Shown here: one piece after another, positions 1-8,376 of the stretch | How the letters are laid out: each line of letters begins with the position of its first letter | Numbering within the stretch: the first letter of the stretch is position 1 | Source of the DNA: Longimicrobium sp. | GTDB lineage: Bacteria > Gemmatimonadota > Gemmatimonadetes > Longimicrobiales > Longimicrobiaceae | Assembly (NCBI GenBank): GCA_036377595.1 | Contig: DASUYB010000105.1 | Location: forward strand, 62,001 to 126,000 | DNA: 64,000 nt | Reading direction: 5' to 3' | The notes under the pieces: model-generated | Told to the model about the DNA's origin: nothing | The model's input: only the letters and a program-made list of their open reading frames with translations | Database searches by the model: none | Translations under genes and position numbers: made by a program

Positions 1-1551
1 GCCGGCGCGCTGGCGTGCGCCGCCGTGCCCGCCGTGGCGCAAACCGCGCCGCAGAAGCCGAAGCTGCTGGTGTTCATCACCGTGGACCAGCTCCGGCCCG
101 AGTACTTCACCCGCTGGCCGGGGCAGCTGAACGGCGGGCTGGCGCGGCTGTGGAACGGCGGCGCGGTGTTCACCAACGCGCACCAGGACCACGCCATCAC
201 CGAGACGGCGCCCGGCCACGCGTCGGTGATGTCGGGCCGCTTCCCGCGCGGCACCGGCATCGTCAGCAACCCGGCCGGCGTGCATCCCGACCCGCAGACG
301 CGGCTGGTGGGCTACGATTCCGTCGGCTCGTCGCCGTTCCGCTTCCGCGGGAGCGTGCTGCTCGACTGGATGCGCGTGGCCGACCCGCGCTCGCGCGCGC
401 TCTCGGTGTCGCGCAAGGATCGCGGCGCCATCCTCCCCCTGGGCCGCGCGCACCAGAGCGTCTTCTGGTACGCGCCGAACGGGTCGTTCGTCACCAGCAC
501 CTACTACGCGGATTCGCTGCCGGCTTGGGTGCGCGAGCTCAACGCGCGTCGCATCCCGCAGAGCTACGCCGGGCAGCGGTGGGACCTCGCCGCGCCCGCG
601 TCGTCCTATCCCGAGCGCGACAGCGTGCCGATCGAGAACCGCGGGCGGGACTTCACCTTCCCGCACCGCTTCCCGACCACGCCCGACAGCGCCGCGCTGG
701 TGTTCGCCTCGTATCCGGCGATGGACTCGCTGACGATGCAGATGGCGCTCAGGGGGTTGCGCACGATGCGCCTGGGCGAGGGGCCTGCGACAGACCTGCT
801 GGCCGTTTCGCTCTCCACAACCGACGCGGTGGGCCACGCCTTCGGGCCGGACTCGCGCGAGATCCACGACCAGGTGCTGCGACTGGACCGCTGGCTCGGC
901 GCGTTTCTCGACTCCGTCTACGCGGGGCGCGACCCGTCCACGGTCATCGTCGCGCTCACCGCGGACCACGGCGTGACGCCGTATCCCGAGGTGGCGGACC
1001 CTGCGCACGCCGCGCAGATGCACGTGAGCGACGAGGCACTGGTGCGGTGGACGCGCGACGCGGCCACGCGGTACGGCGTGGACGCCGGCGCGGTGCGCTG
1101 GGACGACGCCGGGCTGCTGCGGCTGGATCCGGCCGCATTGGCGCGCGCCGGACGCGACCCCCAGGCGCTCGCGCGCGAGTTCGCGGCCACCGCGCGCGCC
1201 ATCCCCGGCGTGCTGCGCGCGGACCTCGTCTCCGCTCTCGCGTCGGGCGACACCGTCGACGACGCGGTGAAGCGGCGGTGGCTGCACATGCTCCCGCGCG
1301 ACCTGCCGTTCTACGCCACGGTCACGCTTCGCCCCGGCTACGTCTGGGGAGCCAGCACGTACGCGCAGCACGGCTCGCCGTGGGACATGGACTCGCACGT
1401 TCCCATCATCTTCTACGGCGCGCCGTTCCGGCCGGGGAAGTACGACGTCTTCGCGCGCACGGTCGACATCGCCCCGACACTGGCGCGCGCGCTCGGCGTG
1501 GCGCCGACGGAGCCGATCGACGGACGCGTCCTTGCACCGGCGCTGCGGTGA
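1..1551 (+). CDS. Secreted alkaline-phosphatase-family enzyme (PafA-like), 5' end cut off by window
   Basis: The frame is open from base 1. The first codons encode an Ala-rich stretch ending PAVAQ, which looks like the tail of a signal peptide, so the true start lies just left of the window. The mature part begins with the metal-site segment FITVDQLRPEYF. It is followed by ETAPGHASVMSG, which holds the presumed nucleophilic Thr, then ADHGVTPYPE, and near the C terminus HGSPWDMDSHVP. These are hallmarks of the alkaline phosphatase/nucleotide pyrophosphatase superfamily, closest in pattern to PafA-type phosphate-irrepressible phosphatases. It probably releases phosphate from monoesters outside the inner membrane. 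A long hairpin follows the stop codon. The family is clear; the exact substrate is inferred. Confidence 0.85.
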   Translation, partial: AGALACAAVPAVAQTAPQKPKLLVFITVDQLRPEYFTRWPGQLNGGLARLWNGGAVFTNAHQDHAITETAPGHASVMSGRFPRGTGIVSNPAGVHPDPQTRLVGYDSVGSSPFRFRGSVLLDWMRVADPRSRALSVSRKDRGAILPLGRAHQSVFWYAPNGSFVTSTYYADSLPAWVRELNARRIPQSYAGQRWDLAAPASSYPERDSVPIENRGRDFTFPHRFPTTPDSAALVFASYPAMDSLTMQMALRGLRTMRLGEGPATDLLAVSLSTTDAVGHAFGPDSREIHDQVLRLDRWLGAFLDSVYAGRDPSTVIVALTADHGVTPYPEVADPAHAAQMHVSDEALVRWTRDAATRYGVDAGAVRWDDAGLLRLDPAALARAGRDPQALAREFAATARAIPGVLRADLVSALASGDTVDDAVKRRWLHMLPRDLPFYATVTLRPGYVWGASTYAQHGSPWDMDSHVPIIFYGAPFRPGKYDVFARTVDIAPTLARALGVAPTEPIDGRVLAPALR

Positions 1552-1574
1552 CGCGAAGCGAGCGAGATCGGAGA

Positions 1575-1613
1575 GAAGCCGGGGCCGGCGACGTGGATCG
1601 CCGGCCCCGCTTC
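1575..1613. terminator. Bidirectional hairpin between convergent genes
   Basis: GAAGCCGGGGCCGGCGA pairs with TCGCCGGCCCCGCTTC across a six-base loop, with one bulged C. It sits in the 83-bp gap between the stop codons of the phosphatase and rimJ, so it can terminate both. A pyrimidine stretch follows on the plus strand. Confidence 0.7.
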
Positions 1614-1634
1614 TTATCTCCCCATCGACGCCGC

Positions 1635-2213
1635 TCACATCGGGTCGGCGGCGCGCCACTCCGGGTTGGTGAGGCTGGTGAGCACGTGGTCCTCCCAGCG
1701 GCCATCGATCAGCAGGTAGTCGCGCGCGTAGCCCTCCACCTGGAAGCCGAGCGCCTTCAGCAGGTTGCCGCTGCGGCGGTTGTGCGGGAGGTAGTTGGCC
1801 ATGATGCGGTGCAAGCGCAGCTCGCCGAACACGTGGGCGATGGCCGCCGTGAGCGCCTCACGCATGTATCCGCGTCCCTCACGCGCCGCGGAGAGCCCGT
1901 ATCCCAGGTAGCACGCCTGGAACATCCCGCGTACGAACTCGCTGAAGCCGAGGTTGCCGATCACCTCGCCCGGCGCATCCCTGGGGAAGATGAAGAGGCG
2001 CAGCGAGCGGTCGTTGTCCGCCTCCTCCAGGTTGCGGCGCACCTGCTCTCCCCAGAACTCGTCCGTGAAGAAGCGCTCCGAGCGCCGCGGCTCCCAAGGG
2101 GCCAGGAACGCGCGGTTCTCGCGGAAGTAGCGCGCGATGGCGGGAACGTCGTCCAGCGTGGCCATCCGCACCACGGTGCGCTCGGTCCAGATCTGATGTG
2201 TGGAATTGTGCAT
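1635..2213 (-). CDS. rimJ: RimJ-type GNAT N-acetyltransferase
   Basis: This 192-residue protein matches E. coli RimJ along its length in order: RLxxRxxxxDD near residue 10, ENRxFLxPWEPxR at 32-44, a GNLGFSxxVRGxFQACYLGYxLS segment, GxMxEALTAAIxHxF, HRIMANYxPHNxRSGxLLxxLGF, and the C-terminal EGYARDYLLIDGRWxDHVLT. RimJ transfers acetyl from acetyl-CoA to the N terminus of ribosomal protein S5 in the cytoplasm. The length fits E. coli RimJ (194 residues). No clear Shine-Dalgarno precedes the ATG. It is transcribed alone, convergent with the phosphatase. Confidence 0.85.
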   Translation of the reverse strand: MHNSTHQIWTERTVVRMATLDDVPAIARYFRENRAFLAPWEPRRSERFFTDEFWGEQVRRNLEEADNDRSLRLFIFPRDAPGEVIGNLGFSEFVRGMFQACYLGYGLSAAREGRGYMREALTAAIAHVFGELRLHRIMANYLPHNRRSGNLLKALGFQVEGYARDYLLIDGRWEDHVLTSLTNPEWRAADPM

Positions 2214-2454
2214 TTGAGATTGATGAATGCTGTGAAGTGGCTCCCACCCTGGCTGAATATAGTTGGAGCCTCACGATGCACTGGAACTGTCGATGGATTG
2301 ACCAGATCCCGGCAGAGGAGGCATCGATGCATGCGATCGAACTCAGGGTGATCTCGGGCGGATCTGGCTCCTGACGCTGTAACCCCATTCTCGCACACAA
2401 CTTGCGCGCGGTTCCCGTCCCTCGCGGATAGAACCCGGACGCAGGAGGATGGCG

Positions 2455-2856
2455 ATGCAGGACGGCAACCAGGAGCGGATGCAGAGCAAGCCGCAGACGG
2501 AGGTGAAGCACCCGCCGGAGTGGGAGCGCGACCTGAATCCGGACCGCATGGCCGGGCAGAACATCGGCGCCGAGCCCGACCGCGAGGTGGGCTTCGCCAG
2601 CGCGCACGACATGCGTGACCTGCACCGCTCGCTCGGCCTGCCAGACGACGAGCTGAAGCGCGTGCCGGTGATCCGTCCGGGCGAGCGGCTGCAGCAGGGC
2701 GCCACCTACATGGACCTGCGCGATCCCGCGCGCGGCGAGTTCACCGCCACGGGCGACATGGCGGCAGGGCCGGGGAACGCCTACGTTGCCAAGGACCGGG
2801 TGGCGTACGACACCTGGAACCGCCTCCGCGGCATCGACGACCCGGAGCGGACCTGA
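2455..2856 (+). CDS. Hydrophilic protein of unknown function
   Basis: This is a 133-residue soluble protein with no family I recognise. It is charged and proline-rich (HPPEWERDLNPDRMAGQN near the N terminus) and has no signal peptide or membrane segment. AGGAGG at 2443-2448 directly abuts an ATG at 2449 but lies 6 bp from the in-frame ATG at 2455, so 2455 is the likelier start. A perfect 12-bp hairpin follows the stop codon, suggesting a single-gene unit. Confidence 0.7.
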   Translation: MQDGNQERMQSKPQTEVKHPPEWERDLNPDRMAGQNIGAEPDREVGFASAHDMRDLHRSLGLPDDELKRVPVIRPGERLQQGATYMDLRDPARGEFTATGDMAAGPGNAYVAKDRVAYDTWNRLRGIDDPERT

Positions 2857-2864
2857 GCGGCCAC

Positions 2865-2893
2865 GGCGCGGCGCCCTTGGCGGGCGCCGCGCC
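2865..2893 (+). terminator. Perfect 12-bp hairpin after the 133-residue gene
   Basis: GGCGCGGCGCCC, a five-base loop, then GGGCGCCGCGCC, followed by TTCT. It lies 9 bp after the stop codon at 2856 and before the next start at 2914. Confidence 0.6.
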
Positions 2894-2913
2894 TTCTCCA
2901 TCCCCACGAGACG

Positions 2914-3522
2914 ATGACGCTTCCTGCCGACACGCTTCCCGAGCTCCTGCCGCCGCGCGGCTACATCCCCGTCGCCGAGGCAACGGCGGTGGACGAGGCG
3001 CCGACGGAGCGCGCGTACGTGGAGATCGACCGCGCCATCGCCGCCGGGCTGGCGGGGGATGCCGGCCGCGCGCTGGAGCACCTGGCGGCGGCCGAAGAGG
3101 CGCTGGAGCCCCGCGACCACTTCGGACGGCTGCTGGTCCTGGCCAACCGCGCGCAGGCGCTGCTCGACGCCGGCGACCTCGACGCGGCCGTGCGCGAAGC
3201 CGCAGCCGCGCTGCGGCTGGCGCGCCGCGAGAAGCAGGACTACTGGGTGGCACTGGCCAGCCTGGGCGTGGCGCTGGCGCAGCTCGCGCGCGGCCGCCGC
3301 AACGAGGCCCGCGCGCGCCTGGGCGATGCCGCGCGGCTGTTCGAGCGCTTCGGCGAGTCGCTGCGCCGGATCCAGTGCCACTACCTTCTCGGCGAGGTGG
3401 CGTGGCTCGGCGAGGATCCCATCCGCGCGGGGAGCCACTATCGTGACGCGCTGGCGGTCGCGCGGCCGGCCGAGGCGCAGGAGTGGATCGAGCTGCTCAC
3501 CCTCCGCTTCGAGCACCGCTGA
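2914..3522 (+). CDS. Tetratricopeptide-like helical repeat protein
   Basis: This 202-residue cytoplasmic protein is built of alanine-rich helical pairs from about residue 38 to the end. The segments AGDAGRALEHLAAAEEALE, LLDAGDLDAAVREAAAALRLAR and AGSHYRDALAVARP have the spacing of small residues seen in TPR units. It has no catalytic motif and no signal peptide. TPR proteins usually act as protein-binding scaffolds; the partner here is unknown. A larger helical-repeat protein of similar style lies at 42003-42983. Confidence 0.65.
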   Translation: MTLPADTLPELLPPRGYIPVAEATAVDEAPTERAYVEIDRAIAAGLAGDAGRALEHLAAAEEALEPRDHFGRLLVLANRAQALLDAGDLDAAVREAAAALRLARREKQDYWVALASLGVALAQLARGRRNEARARLGDAARLFERFGESLRRIQCHYLLGEVAWLGEDPIRAGSHYRDALAVARPAEAQEWIELLTLRFEHR

Positions 3523-4116
3523 CGGTATACGCATCCCGCCACGACTCATTGACGCCACCGACGGACCCTATCTCCACGCGGCCACGATCACTGTACGGTT
3601 GCCACTTTCCGCGCTGGCGCGACTGATCGCCCCGTTTTTCCGCTTGATTCACCACTCAATTCCGGACAGGTCAGCCACACGGGCAATGTAAGGCGTTGTC
3701 GTAAAATAGATTGCAGGTTGCTATTTCTGAGAACAAACGTTCGCGTTGACGAGCGTGGCGTTCGCCTTTACGATTCGCCCCGCTTCACGAAGTAGACGCC
3801 GCACGGCTGCGACAGCGTCACCGGATGCCCAGGCCCGGTGATCCGCTTCTGACCACTAAAGCTCTTTTCGCCCACTAACGTGCCGCCGACTACACATCCG
3901 GCGGGGGCACGCATGAACGGGTTGCTCGATACCGGGACCACGGACGGCCCGGTGCTCCCGAGCGGGGGAGCGGACTTCATGAACCCGAACAAGGAGGAGC
4001 GAATGGCATCATCACACGACCTCCACCGCCGGCGCCCGGCCGGGCAGGCGTGAGGGAACCGACAGGTAACTCTGGGACAATCGAGATCCACACCTTCGGA
4101 CAATGGAGACACGGAG
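3523..4116. other. 594-bp spacer before the cysteine-rich peptide genes; two weak small-ORF candidates
   Basis: The part from about 3640 to 3770 is AT-richer than its surroundings and could hold promoters. Two short frames overlap on opposite strands, and I cannot choose between them. On the plus strand, 3913-4053 encodes 46 residues; an internal ATG at 4003 has a very strong AAGGAGG ribosome site and would give a 16-residue leader-like peptide just upstream of the next gene. On the minus strand, 3768-3980 encodes 70 residues ending CGVYFVKRGES, with GC-rich third positions but no ribosome site. Nothing else is evident. Confidence 0.35.
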
Positions 4117-4323
4117 ATGAAGAGAATCGTGGAAATCCTGGCGCTCACCTGCGTGATGGCGGGCGCGGCGCACCTGGGCCGGCCGCCCGCGGCGCACGCG
4201 ACGATGGCTCCGACCGCGCTCACGGGGTGGCTGTACTGCTGCTCGAGCCTCGACAAGTCGAAGTCGTGCTGCTTCTGGACCGGCTGCATGGTGACCAGCA
4301 CCTCGTGCGTGCAGATGCACTGA
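4117..4323 (+). CDS. Secreted six-cysteine peptide, copy 1
   Basis: This is a 68-residue precursor. Residues 1-29 form a signal peptide with a hydrophobic core (ILALTCVMAGAAHLG) ending near AAHAT. The mature part starts MAPTALTGWLYCC and has six cysteines in the pattern CC-x8-CC-x4-C-x6-C. It shares HLGRP, ATMxPTAx and WLYCC with the next gene, so the two are paralogues. Function is not known. The even number of cysteines and the DsbA-like gene downstream suggest a disulfide-bonded exported peptide. GGAG at 4105-4108 serves the ATG. A perfect 11-bp hairpin follows. The layout recalls NVEALA peptides beside propeller lipoproteins in Bacteroidetes, an analogy only. Confidence 0.75.
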   Translation: MKRIVEILALTCVMAGAAHLGRPPAAHATMAPTALTGWLYCCSSLDKSKSCCFWTGCMVTSTSCVQMH

Positions 4324-4330
4324 CCCTTCC

Positions 4331-4357
4331 GCGCGCCGGCGGCTTTCGCCGGCGCGC
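4331..4357 (+). terminator. Hairpin after peptide copy 1
   Basis: GCGCGCCGGCG and CGCCGGCGCGC flank a five-base loop (GCTTT), a perfect 11-bp stem. No T-run follows, so it may stabilise or attenuate the transcript rather than end it fully. It separates the two peptide genes. Confidence 0.5.
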
Positions 4358-4395
4358 CAACCCATCGAAGCATCCAGACGACGGAGAGCTCGACG

Positions 4396-4596
4396 ATGCG
4401 CAACCACATCAATCTCTTCGCGTTCGCCGCCACGCTGGCCGCCGGCGGCGCCATGCACCTGGGGCGCCCCGCCCCGGCGGGCGCCACCATGACGCCGACC
4501 GCCATCGAGTGGCTGTACTGCTGCCAGGGCGGCCAGACCAAGTGCTGCGGCAACAGCTGGTGCGCCATCACGCCGCGGGGCTGCGGCTCCGGCTGA
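4396..4596 (+). CDS. Secreted six-cysteine peptide, copy 2
   Basis: This 66-residue paralogue of the preceding gene has a signal peptide up to about residue 30 (AFAATLAAGGAMHLGRPAPAG), then ATMTPTAIEWLYCC and a cysteine pattern CC-x6-CC-x4-C-x6-C. The cysteine spacing matches copy 1 except for a two-residue shortening of the first loop. The other mature residues differ strongly, as expected when only the disulfide scaffold is constrained. GGAG lies about 8 bp before the ATG. A long GC-rich hairpin (stem 4613-4620 with 4636-4643) stands between this gene and the propeller gene. Function unknown; the Trp and Cys-Cys pairs could also be sites of further modification. Confidence 0.75.
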   Translation: MRNHINLFAFAATLAAGGAMHLGRPAPAGATMTPTAIEWLYCCQGGQTKCCGNSWCAITPRGCGSG

Positions 4597-4612
4597 CGTC
4601 ATCCGCGCGCCC

Positions 4613-4643
4613 GGACCGGGCCGTCCACGCGGCGACCCGGTCC
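4613..4643 (+). terminator. Hairpin between peptide copy 2 and the propeller gene
   Basis: GGACCGGG at 4613-4620 pairs with CCCGGTCC at 4636-4643, extended outside by CGCGC/GCGCG. There is no T-run. It could act as an attenuator that keeps peptide mRNA abundant relative to the downstream genes. Confidence 0.4.
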
Positions 4644-4702
4644 CGCGCGGGGCTGATTCCCTTCCTCGTCAATCATCCCCGGCTTGAATGGAGAGGTGAG
4701 TG

Positions 4703-5860
4703 ATGGCGATACAACGATCGACCCTCGTCCCCGCCCTCGCGGCCGGGATGCTCGTCGCCGGGTGCGGAAAGGATGCGCGCCCGCCCGAGCGGCCGCGGGA
4801 GTTCACGCAGTACCAGGCGGTGCTCCGCGCCTCGAGCCCCGAACCGGTGGAGTTCACCGCGATCTCGGGGATCGACGTGGACTCGCGCGGCAACCTGTAC
4901 GTGGCCGACGCGGTGAACGTGGCGGTGCTCTCGCCCGACGCGCGGCTCCTCCGCCGCATCGGCCGCGAGGGGAAGGGCCCCGGCGAGTTCGAGCGCGTGA
5001 ACGTCATCCGCATTCTCGCCGGCGACAGCGTGTTCGCGTTCGACGCGGGGGCGGCGCGCGTGACCGTCTTCCCCCCGGCGTCCGACCGGGCGGCATACAC
5101 CACCGGGCTGAGCACGGCCGGCCTATTCTTCCCCTACTGGGTGCAGCCGGTCCGCGGCGGCGCGCTGCTGGCCCTCTTCCGCGCGGCGTACGGTGTGGGC
5201 CCGGACGGCGGAGAGCGCGGCGTTCGCAGGGAGACGATCCGGCTGCTGAACGCGGACGCCTCGCTGCGGCAGGACTCGGTGCTGAGCTTCCCCGAGTACG
5301 AGGCCGTGCCGATCCGGCAGGGCCCGGTGCAGGGCGCGCTCTTCGACCCGTTCGGCCGGCGGATGCTGGTGGCGCTCTCCGGCGACCGCGTCTACTCCGC
5401 GTGGAGCGGCGACTGGCGCGTGGAGATGCACTCCGTCACCGGCCGGTACCTCGGCACCATCCGCCCCGGCGCGCCGCCCGAGCCGCGCCCGATCACCCCG
5501 GCGGAGCTCGACAGCGTGGTGACGCTGATGATGGAGGGGCTCCCGTTCTCGCGGGCCACCGTGCAGAGGGCGATGGAGGGCACCGGCCGCCACACCTGGC
5601 CCGTGCTGCAGGACCTGGTGGTGGACGACGGAGGACGCATCTGGCTCGCCGCCACCGGGCAGCGCGGCGAGCCGGTGCACTGGATCGCCACGGACGAGCA
5701 GGGCCGCCGCGTGGGCGCGTTCGACCTGCCCGAGAGCGTGCGCATCCACCTCATCCGCGGCGACACGGCGTACGGCGTGTCGCTGGACGACGACGACGTT
5801 CCACACGTGGCGATCTACGACCTGAAGCCCGTCACTTCCCAATCACGGGGGCGGACATGA
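4703..5860 (+). CDS. Six-bladed beta-propeller lipoprotein
   Basis: This 385-residue protein has a lipoprotein signal (STLVPALAAGMLVAGC; lipobox VAGC), so the mature Cys is lipidated. The body repeats NHL/TolB-like blades: ISGIDVDSRGNLYVADAVN near residue 55, RLLRRIGREGKGPGEFERV near 85 and IRILAGDSVFAFDAG near 103, with a last blade around VVDDGGRIWLAAT. GKGPGEF is typical of six-bladed propeller lipoproteins in Bacteroidetes and Gemmatimonadota. GAGAGG is 6 bp before ATG 4703; a GTG at 4700 is less likely. The stop overlaps the next start (ATGA), so translation is coupled to the DsbA-like gene. It is probably a periplasmic or surface binding protein; the ligand is unknown, with the neighbouring peptides as candidates. 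Confidence 0.8.
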   Translation: MAIQRSTLVPALAAGMLVAGCGKDARPPERPREFTQYQAVLRASSPEPVEFTAISGIDVDSRGNLYVADAVNVAVLSPDARLLRRIGREGKGPGEFERVNVIRILAGDSVFAFDAGAARVTVFPPASDRAAYTTGLSTAGLFFPYWVQPVRGGALLALFRAAYGVGPDGGERGVRRETIRLLNADASLRQDSVLSFPEYEAVPIRQGPVQGALFDPFGRRMLVALSGDRVYSAWSGDWRVEMHSVTGRYLGTIRPGAPPEPRPITPAELDSVVTLMMEGLPFSRATVQRAMEGTGRHTWPVLQDLVVDDGGRIWLAATGQRGEPVHWIATDEQGRRVGAFDLPESVRIHLIRGDTAYGVSLDDDDVPHVAIYDLKPVTSQSRGRT

Positions 5861-6522
5861 ACCGGAACCTGCTCTCGAACCTGGCGACCGCGGTGATGGT
5901 GATCTGCGCGCTCGCCGTCACCGGGCTGCTGGTGCGCCGCGAGTTCTTCGCTCCGCCCGGGCGCGCGGGGCAGCCGGACATGCGGCCGCGGCGGGTGGAC
6001 GACTGGGAAGCGCTGCTGGCCGCCGGCCAGTGGATGGGGCGCAGGGACGCGCCGGTGCGCATCGTGGAGTTCTCGGACTTCCAGTGCCCGTTCTGCGCGC
6101 GGGCGCAGCCGGCGCTCGACGCCGTCCGCCGGCGCCACCCGGACCGCGTGGCCGTGCTGTACCGCCACTTCCCGCTCGACGCCATCCACCCGCACGCGCG
6201 ACCCGCCGCGGTGGCGTCGGAATGCGCGGCCGCGCAGGGACGCTTCGAGCAGTTCGCCAACCTCCTGTTCGCGCGGCAGGACTCGCTGGGCGTCACGCCG
6301 TGGGCCCGCTTCGCCCGCGAGGCGGGGGTGCGCGACTCGGCCGCGTTCGAGCGCTGCTTGGCCGATCCGCGCACGATGGAGGCGGTCGACCGAGACGTGC
6401 GCGCCGCCCAGGAGACGGAGGTGCAGGTGACGCCGACGCTGATCGTCAACGGCACGCTGCGCCCCGGCGCGCTCACCGAGGCGGAGCTGGAGGAGCTGGT
6501 CGCCGATCCCGGCACCCGATGA
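5857..6522 (+). CDS. Membrane-anchored DsbA-family thiol oxidoreductase
   Basis: The protein is 221 residues. Residues 8-26 form an uncleaved-looking membrane anchor (LATAVMVICALAVTGLLVRRE). The periplasmic part contains FSDFQCPFCARAQPAL, with active-site CPFC at about residue 77, a helical insertion, and the cis-Pro loop VTPTLIVNG. This is the DsbA/thioredoxin_4 layout (PF13462-like). Such proteins oxidise or isomerise disulfides in exported proteins, or reduce them when paired with a DsbD-like partner, which is not seen here. The ATGA overlap with the propeller gene marks a coupled operon. Nearby cysteine-rich peptides are plausible substrates, which is inference. Confidence 0.85.
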   Translation: MNRNLLSNLATAVMVICALAVTGLLVRREFFAPPGRAGQPDMRPRRVDDWEALLAAGQWMGRRDAPVRIVEFSDFQCPFCARAQPALDAVRRRHPDRVAVLYRHFPLDAIHPHARPAAVASECAAAQGRFEQFANLLFARQDSLGVTPWARFAREAGVRDSAAFERCLADPRTMEAVDRDVRAAQETEVQVTPTLIVNGTLRPGALTEAELEELVADPGTR

Positions 6523-6594
6523 CGCGAGAGGAGAGATGCGAACCCATGAAACCACGCTTCCTGTTTTCCCGCCCTTTGGCGCCGTTGCATTCGC

Positions 6595-8076
6595 ATGGAA
6601 CACACAATTACGAGACGCCAGCTCCTGGCGCAGGGGGCCGCGGCAGCCGCGGTGCTGGCTGGAGCCCGGTCCATCTTCACGCCGCCAACGCGCGGCGAGG
6701 CGCAGCCCGCCCGCGTCATCGTCGCCGGCGCGGGGCTCGCCGGGCTGGCGGCGGCGTTCGAGCTGGTGAAGCGGAGGCACGAGGTGACGGTGCTCGAGGC
6801 GCGGGAGCGTCCCGGCGGGCGTGTCCACACGCTGCGCGGCGAGCTCGACGGCGGGCTGTACGTGGAGGCGGGCGCGGTGTACGTCCCCGACCACCACCAC
6901 CACACCGTCGGCTACGCGCGCGAGCTGGGGGTGGCGCTCGCGCCGGCGGGGCCGCGAGCACGGGGCGGCGGCGAGCGATACTTCGTGCACGGCCGGTCCA
7001 TCCCCATCCGCCGTGGCGAGCGCCCAAGCTGGCCCGTCGATCTCGCACCGGCCGAGCGCGGTCTCCCGCCGTGGATGCTGCTGGCGCGGTACGTCGATCC
7101 GGTGCTGGAGGAGATCGGCGACCCGCTGCATCCCGGCTGGCCGGGCGAGGCGGCGCTGCGGTACGACGGCGTCTCCTTCGCCGAGCTGCTGCGGAGCCGC
7201 GGCGCGTCGGACGGCGCCGTCTCGCTGATGCGGCTGGGCTACCTGGACGAATGGGGCGACGGGATCGACCGCGTCTCCGCTCTCTTCCTGCTGCGCGACC
7301 TGGCGCTCCGCCGCGGCGCGCGGGAGACGTACGTCGTTGCGGGCGGGAGCGACCATCTCCCCCGCGCCTTCGCGGCGAAGCTGGGGACGCGCATCCGCTA
7401 CGGCGCGGAGGTCACCGCCATCGAGCACGGCGACGAGGGCGTCCGCGTGGAGGTCGCCGAGCGCGGGGCGAGGCGGATGCTGGCGGCGGACTTCCTCGTC
7501 TGCGCGATCCCGTTCACCACGCTGCGCAGGGTGCGGGTGTCGCCGCCGCTCTCGCCGGAGAAGCGGCGGGCGACCGAGGGGCTGCGGACGACCTCGATCA
7601 CCCGCGTGTACCTGCAGGTGCGCGAGCGGTGCTGGGGAGAAGAAGGCGCCGCCATCCCCACCGATCTGCCGATCATGCACGCCGTCGACGCCTCGGTGGG
7701 ACAGCCCGGCCCCCGCGCCGTGCTGGAAGCCTTCATCTCCGGCCCGAGCGCCCGCCGCGTCGCCGCGATGGAGCCGGACGCGCGGGTGGCGTTCGCCGGG
7801 AGATACGCGGAGCAGCTGCATCCGGGAATCGCGCGCCGGTTCGAGCGCGGCGCGTCGTACTGCTGGGACGCGGACCCATGGGCACGCGGCGACTACGCCT
7901 GGTTCGCGCCCGGGGAGATGCAGGCCTTCCTTCCGCACTTGGCGCGGCCGGAGGGGCGGATCCACTTCGCCGGCGACCACACCTCCGCCACGCCGGGATG
8001 GATGCAGGGCGCGCTGGCGTCCGGCGTCCGCGCGGCCGACGAGGTGCACGCGGCGGCGGCGAAACTGGCGTCGTAG
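6595..8076 (+). CDS. Tat-exported flavin-containing amine oxidase
   Basis: The protein has 493 residues. It begins with a twin-arginine signal (TRRQLLAQG followed by an Ala-rich core), so it is exported folded with its cofactor. The FAD fold starts with VIVAGAGLAGLAAAFEL near residue 40, then VTVLEARERPGGRV. The C-terminal FAD site is IHFAGDHTSATPGWMQGALASGVRAA. These are features of the monoamine oxidase/L-amino-acid oxidase family, which oxidises amines and makes H2O2 and aldehyde; the substrate cannot be read from sequence. It starts 72 bp after the DsbA-like gene on the same strand, so it may belong to the same transcript. A run of four His near residue 100 is unusual. Confidence 0.85.
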   Translation: MEHTITRRQLLAQGAAAAAVLAGARSIFTPPTRGEAQPARVIVAGAGLAGLAAAFELVKRRHEVTVLEARERPGGRVHTLRGELDGGLYVEAGAVYVPDHHHHTVGYARELGVALAPAGPRARGGGERYFVHGRSIPIRRGERPSWPVDLAPAERGLPPWMLLARYVDPVLEEIGDPLHPGWPGEAALRYDGVSFAELLRSRGASDGAVSLMRLGYLDEWGDGIDRVSALFLLRDLALRRGARETYVVAGGSDHLPRAFAAKLGTRIRYGAEVTAIEHGDEGVRVEVAERGARRMLAADFLVCAIPFTTLRRVRVSPPLSPEKRRATEGLRTTSITRVYLQVRERCWGEEGAAIPTDLPIMHAVDASVGQPGPRAVLEAFISGPSARRVAAMEPDARVAFAGRYAEQLHPGIARRFERGASYCWDADPWARGDYAWFAPGEMQAFLPHLARPEGRIHFAGDHTSATPGWMQGALASGVRAADEVHAAAAKLAS

Positions 8077-8376
8077 TCGGTGACGGCGCGGTTCGCGACA
8101 CTCGTTGAGAATCGAGCTGCCGCCGTGCACCGGTGCCCATGGTCCCGGCGCGCCTGAGATCGCGAGAAGATCAGCGGATGATTAAGGATGGAGCCGGGAG
8201 CGGAGTGCCCGGCAACCGCACGAAGCAACGCGGCGTCGGACGAACGCACCGGACGAGGGAAGGGGGGCGAGGAGGTGAAAGCCGCACTCCTTTCACGACG
8301 GTTGTAGGTTGTGGGGCAACGAGTTAGATTGCGTTTCCCCACTCGGGCGCATTCCACGCGTTCCCAATCTCCTCGC

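Noticed and set aside
6536-6769. A 77-codon frame beginning just after the DsbA-like gene
   Set aside because: It overlaps the start of the amine oxidase in another frame. The amine oxidase start at 6595 is fixed by its twin-arginine signal, and the small frame has no motif.
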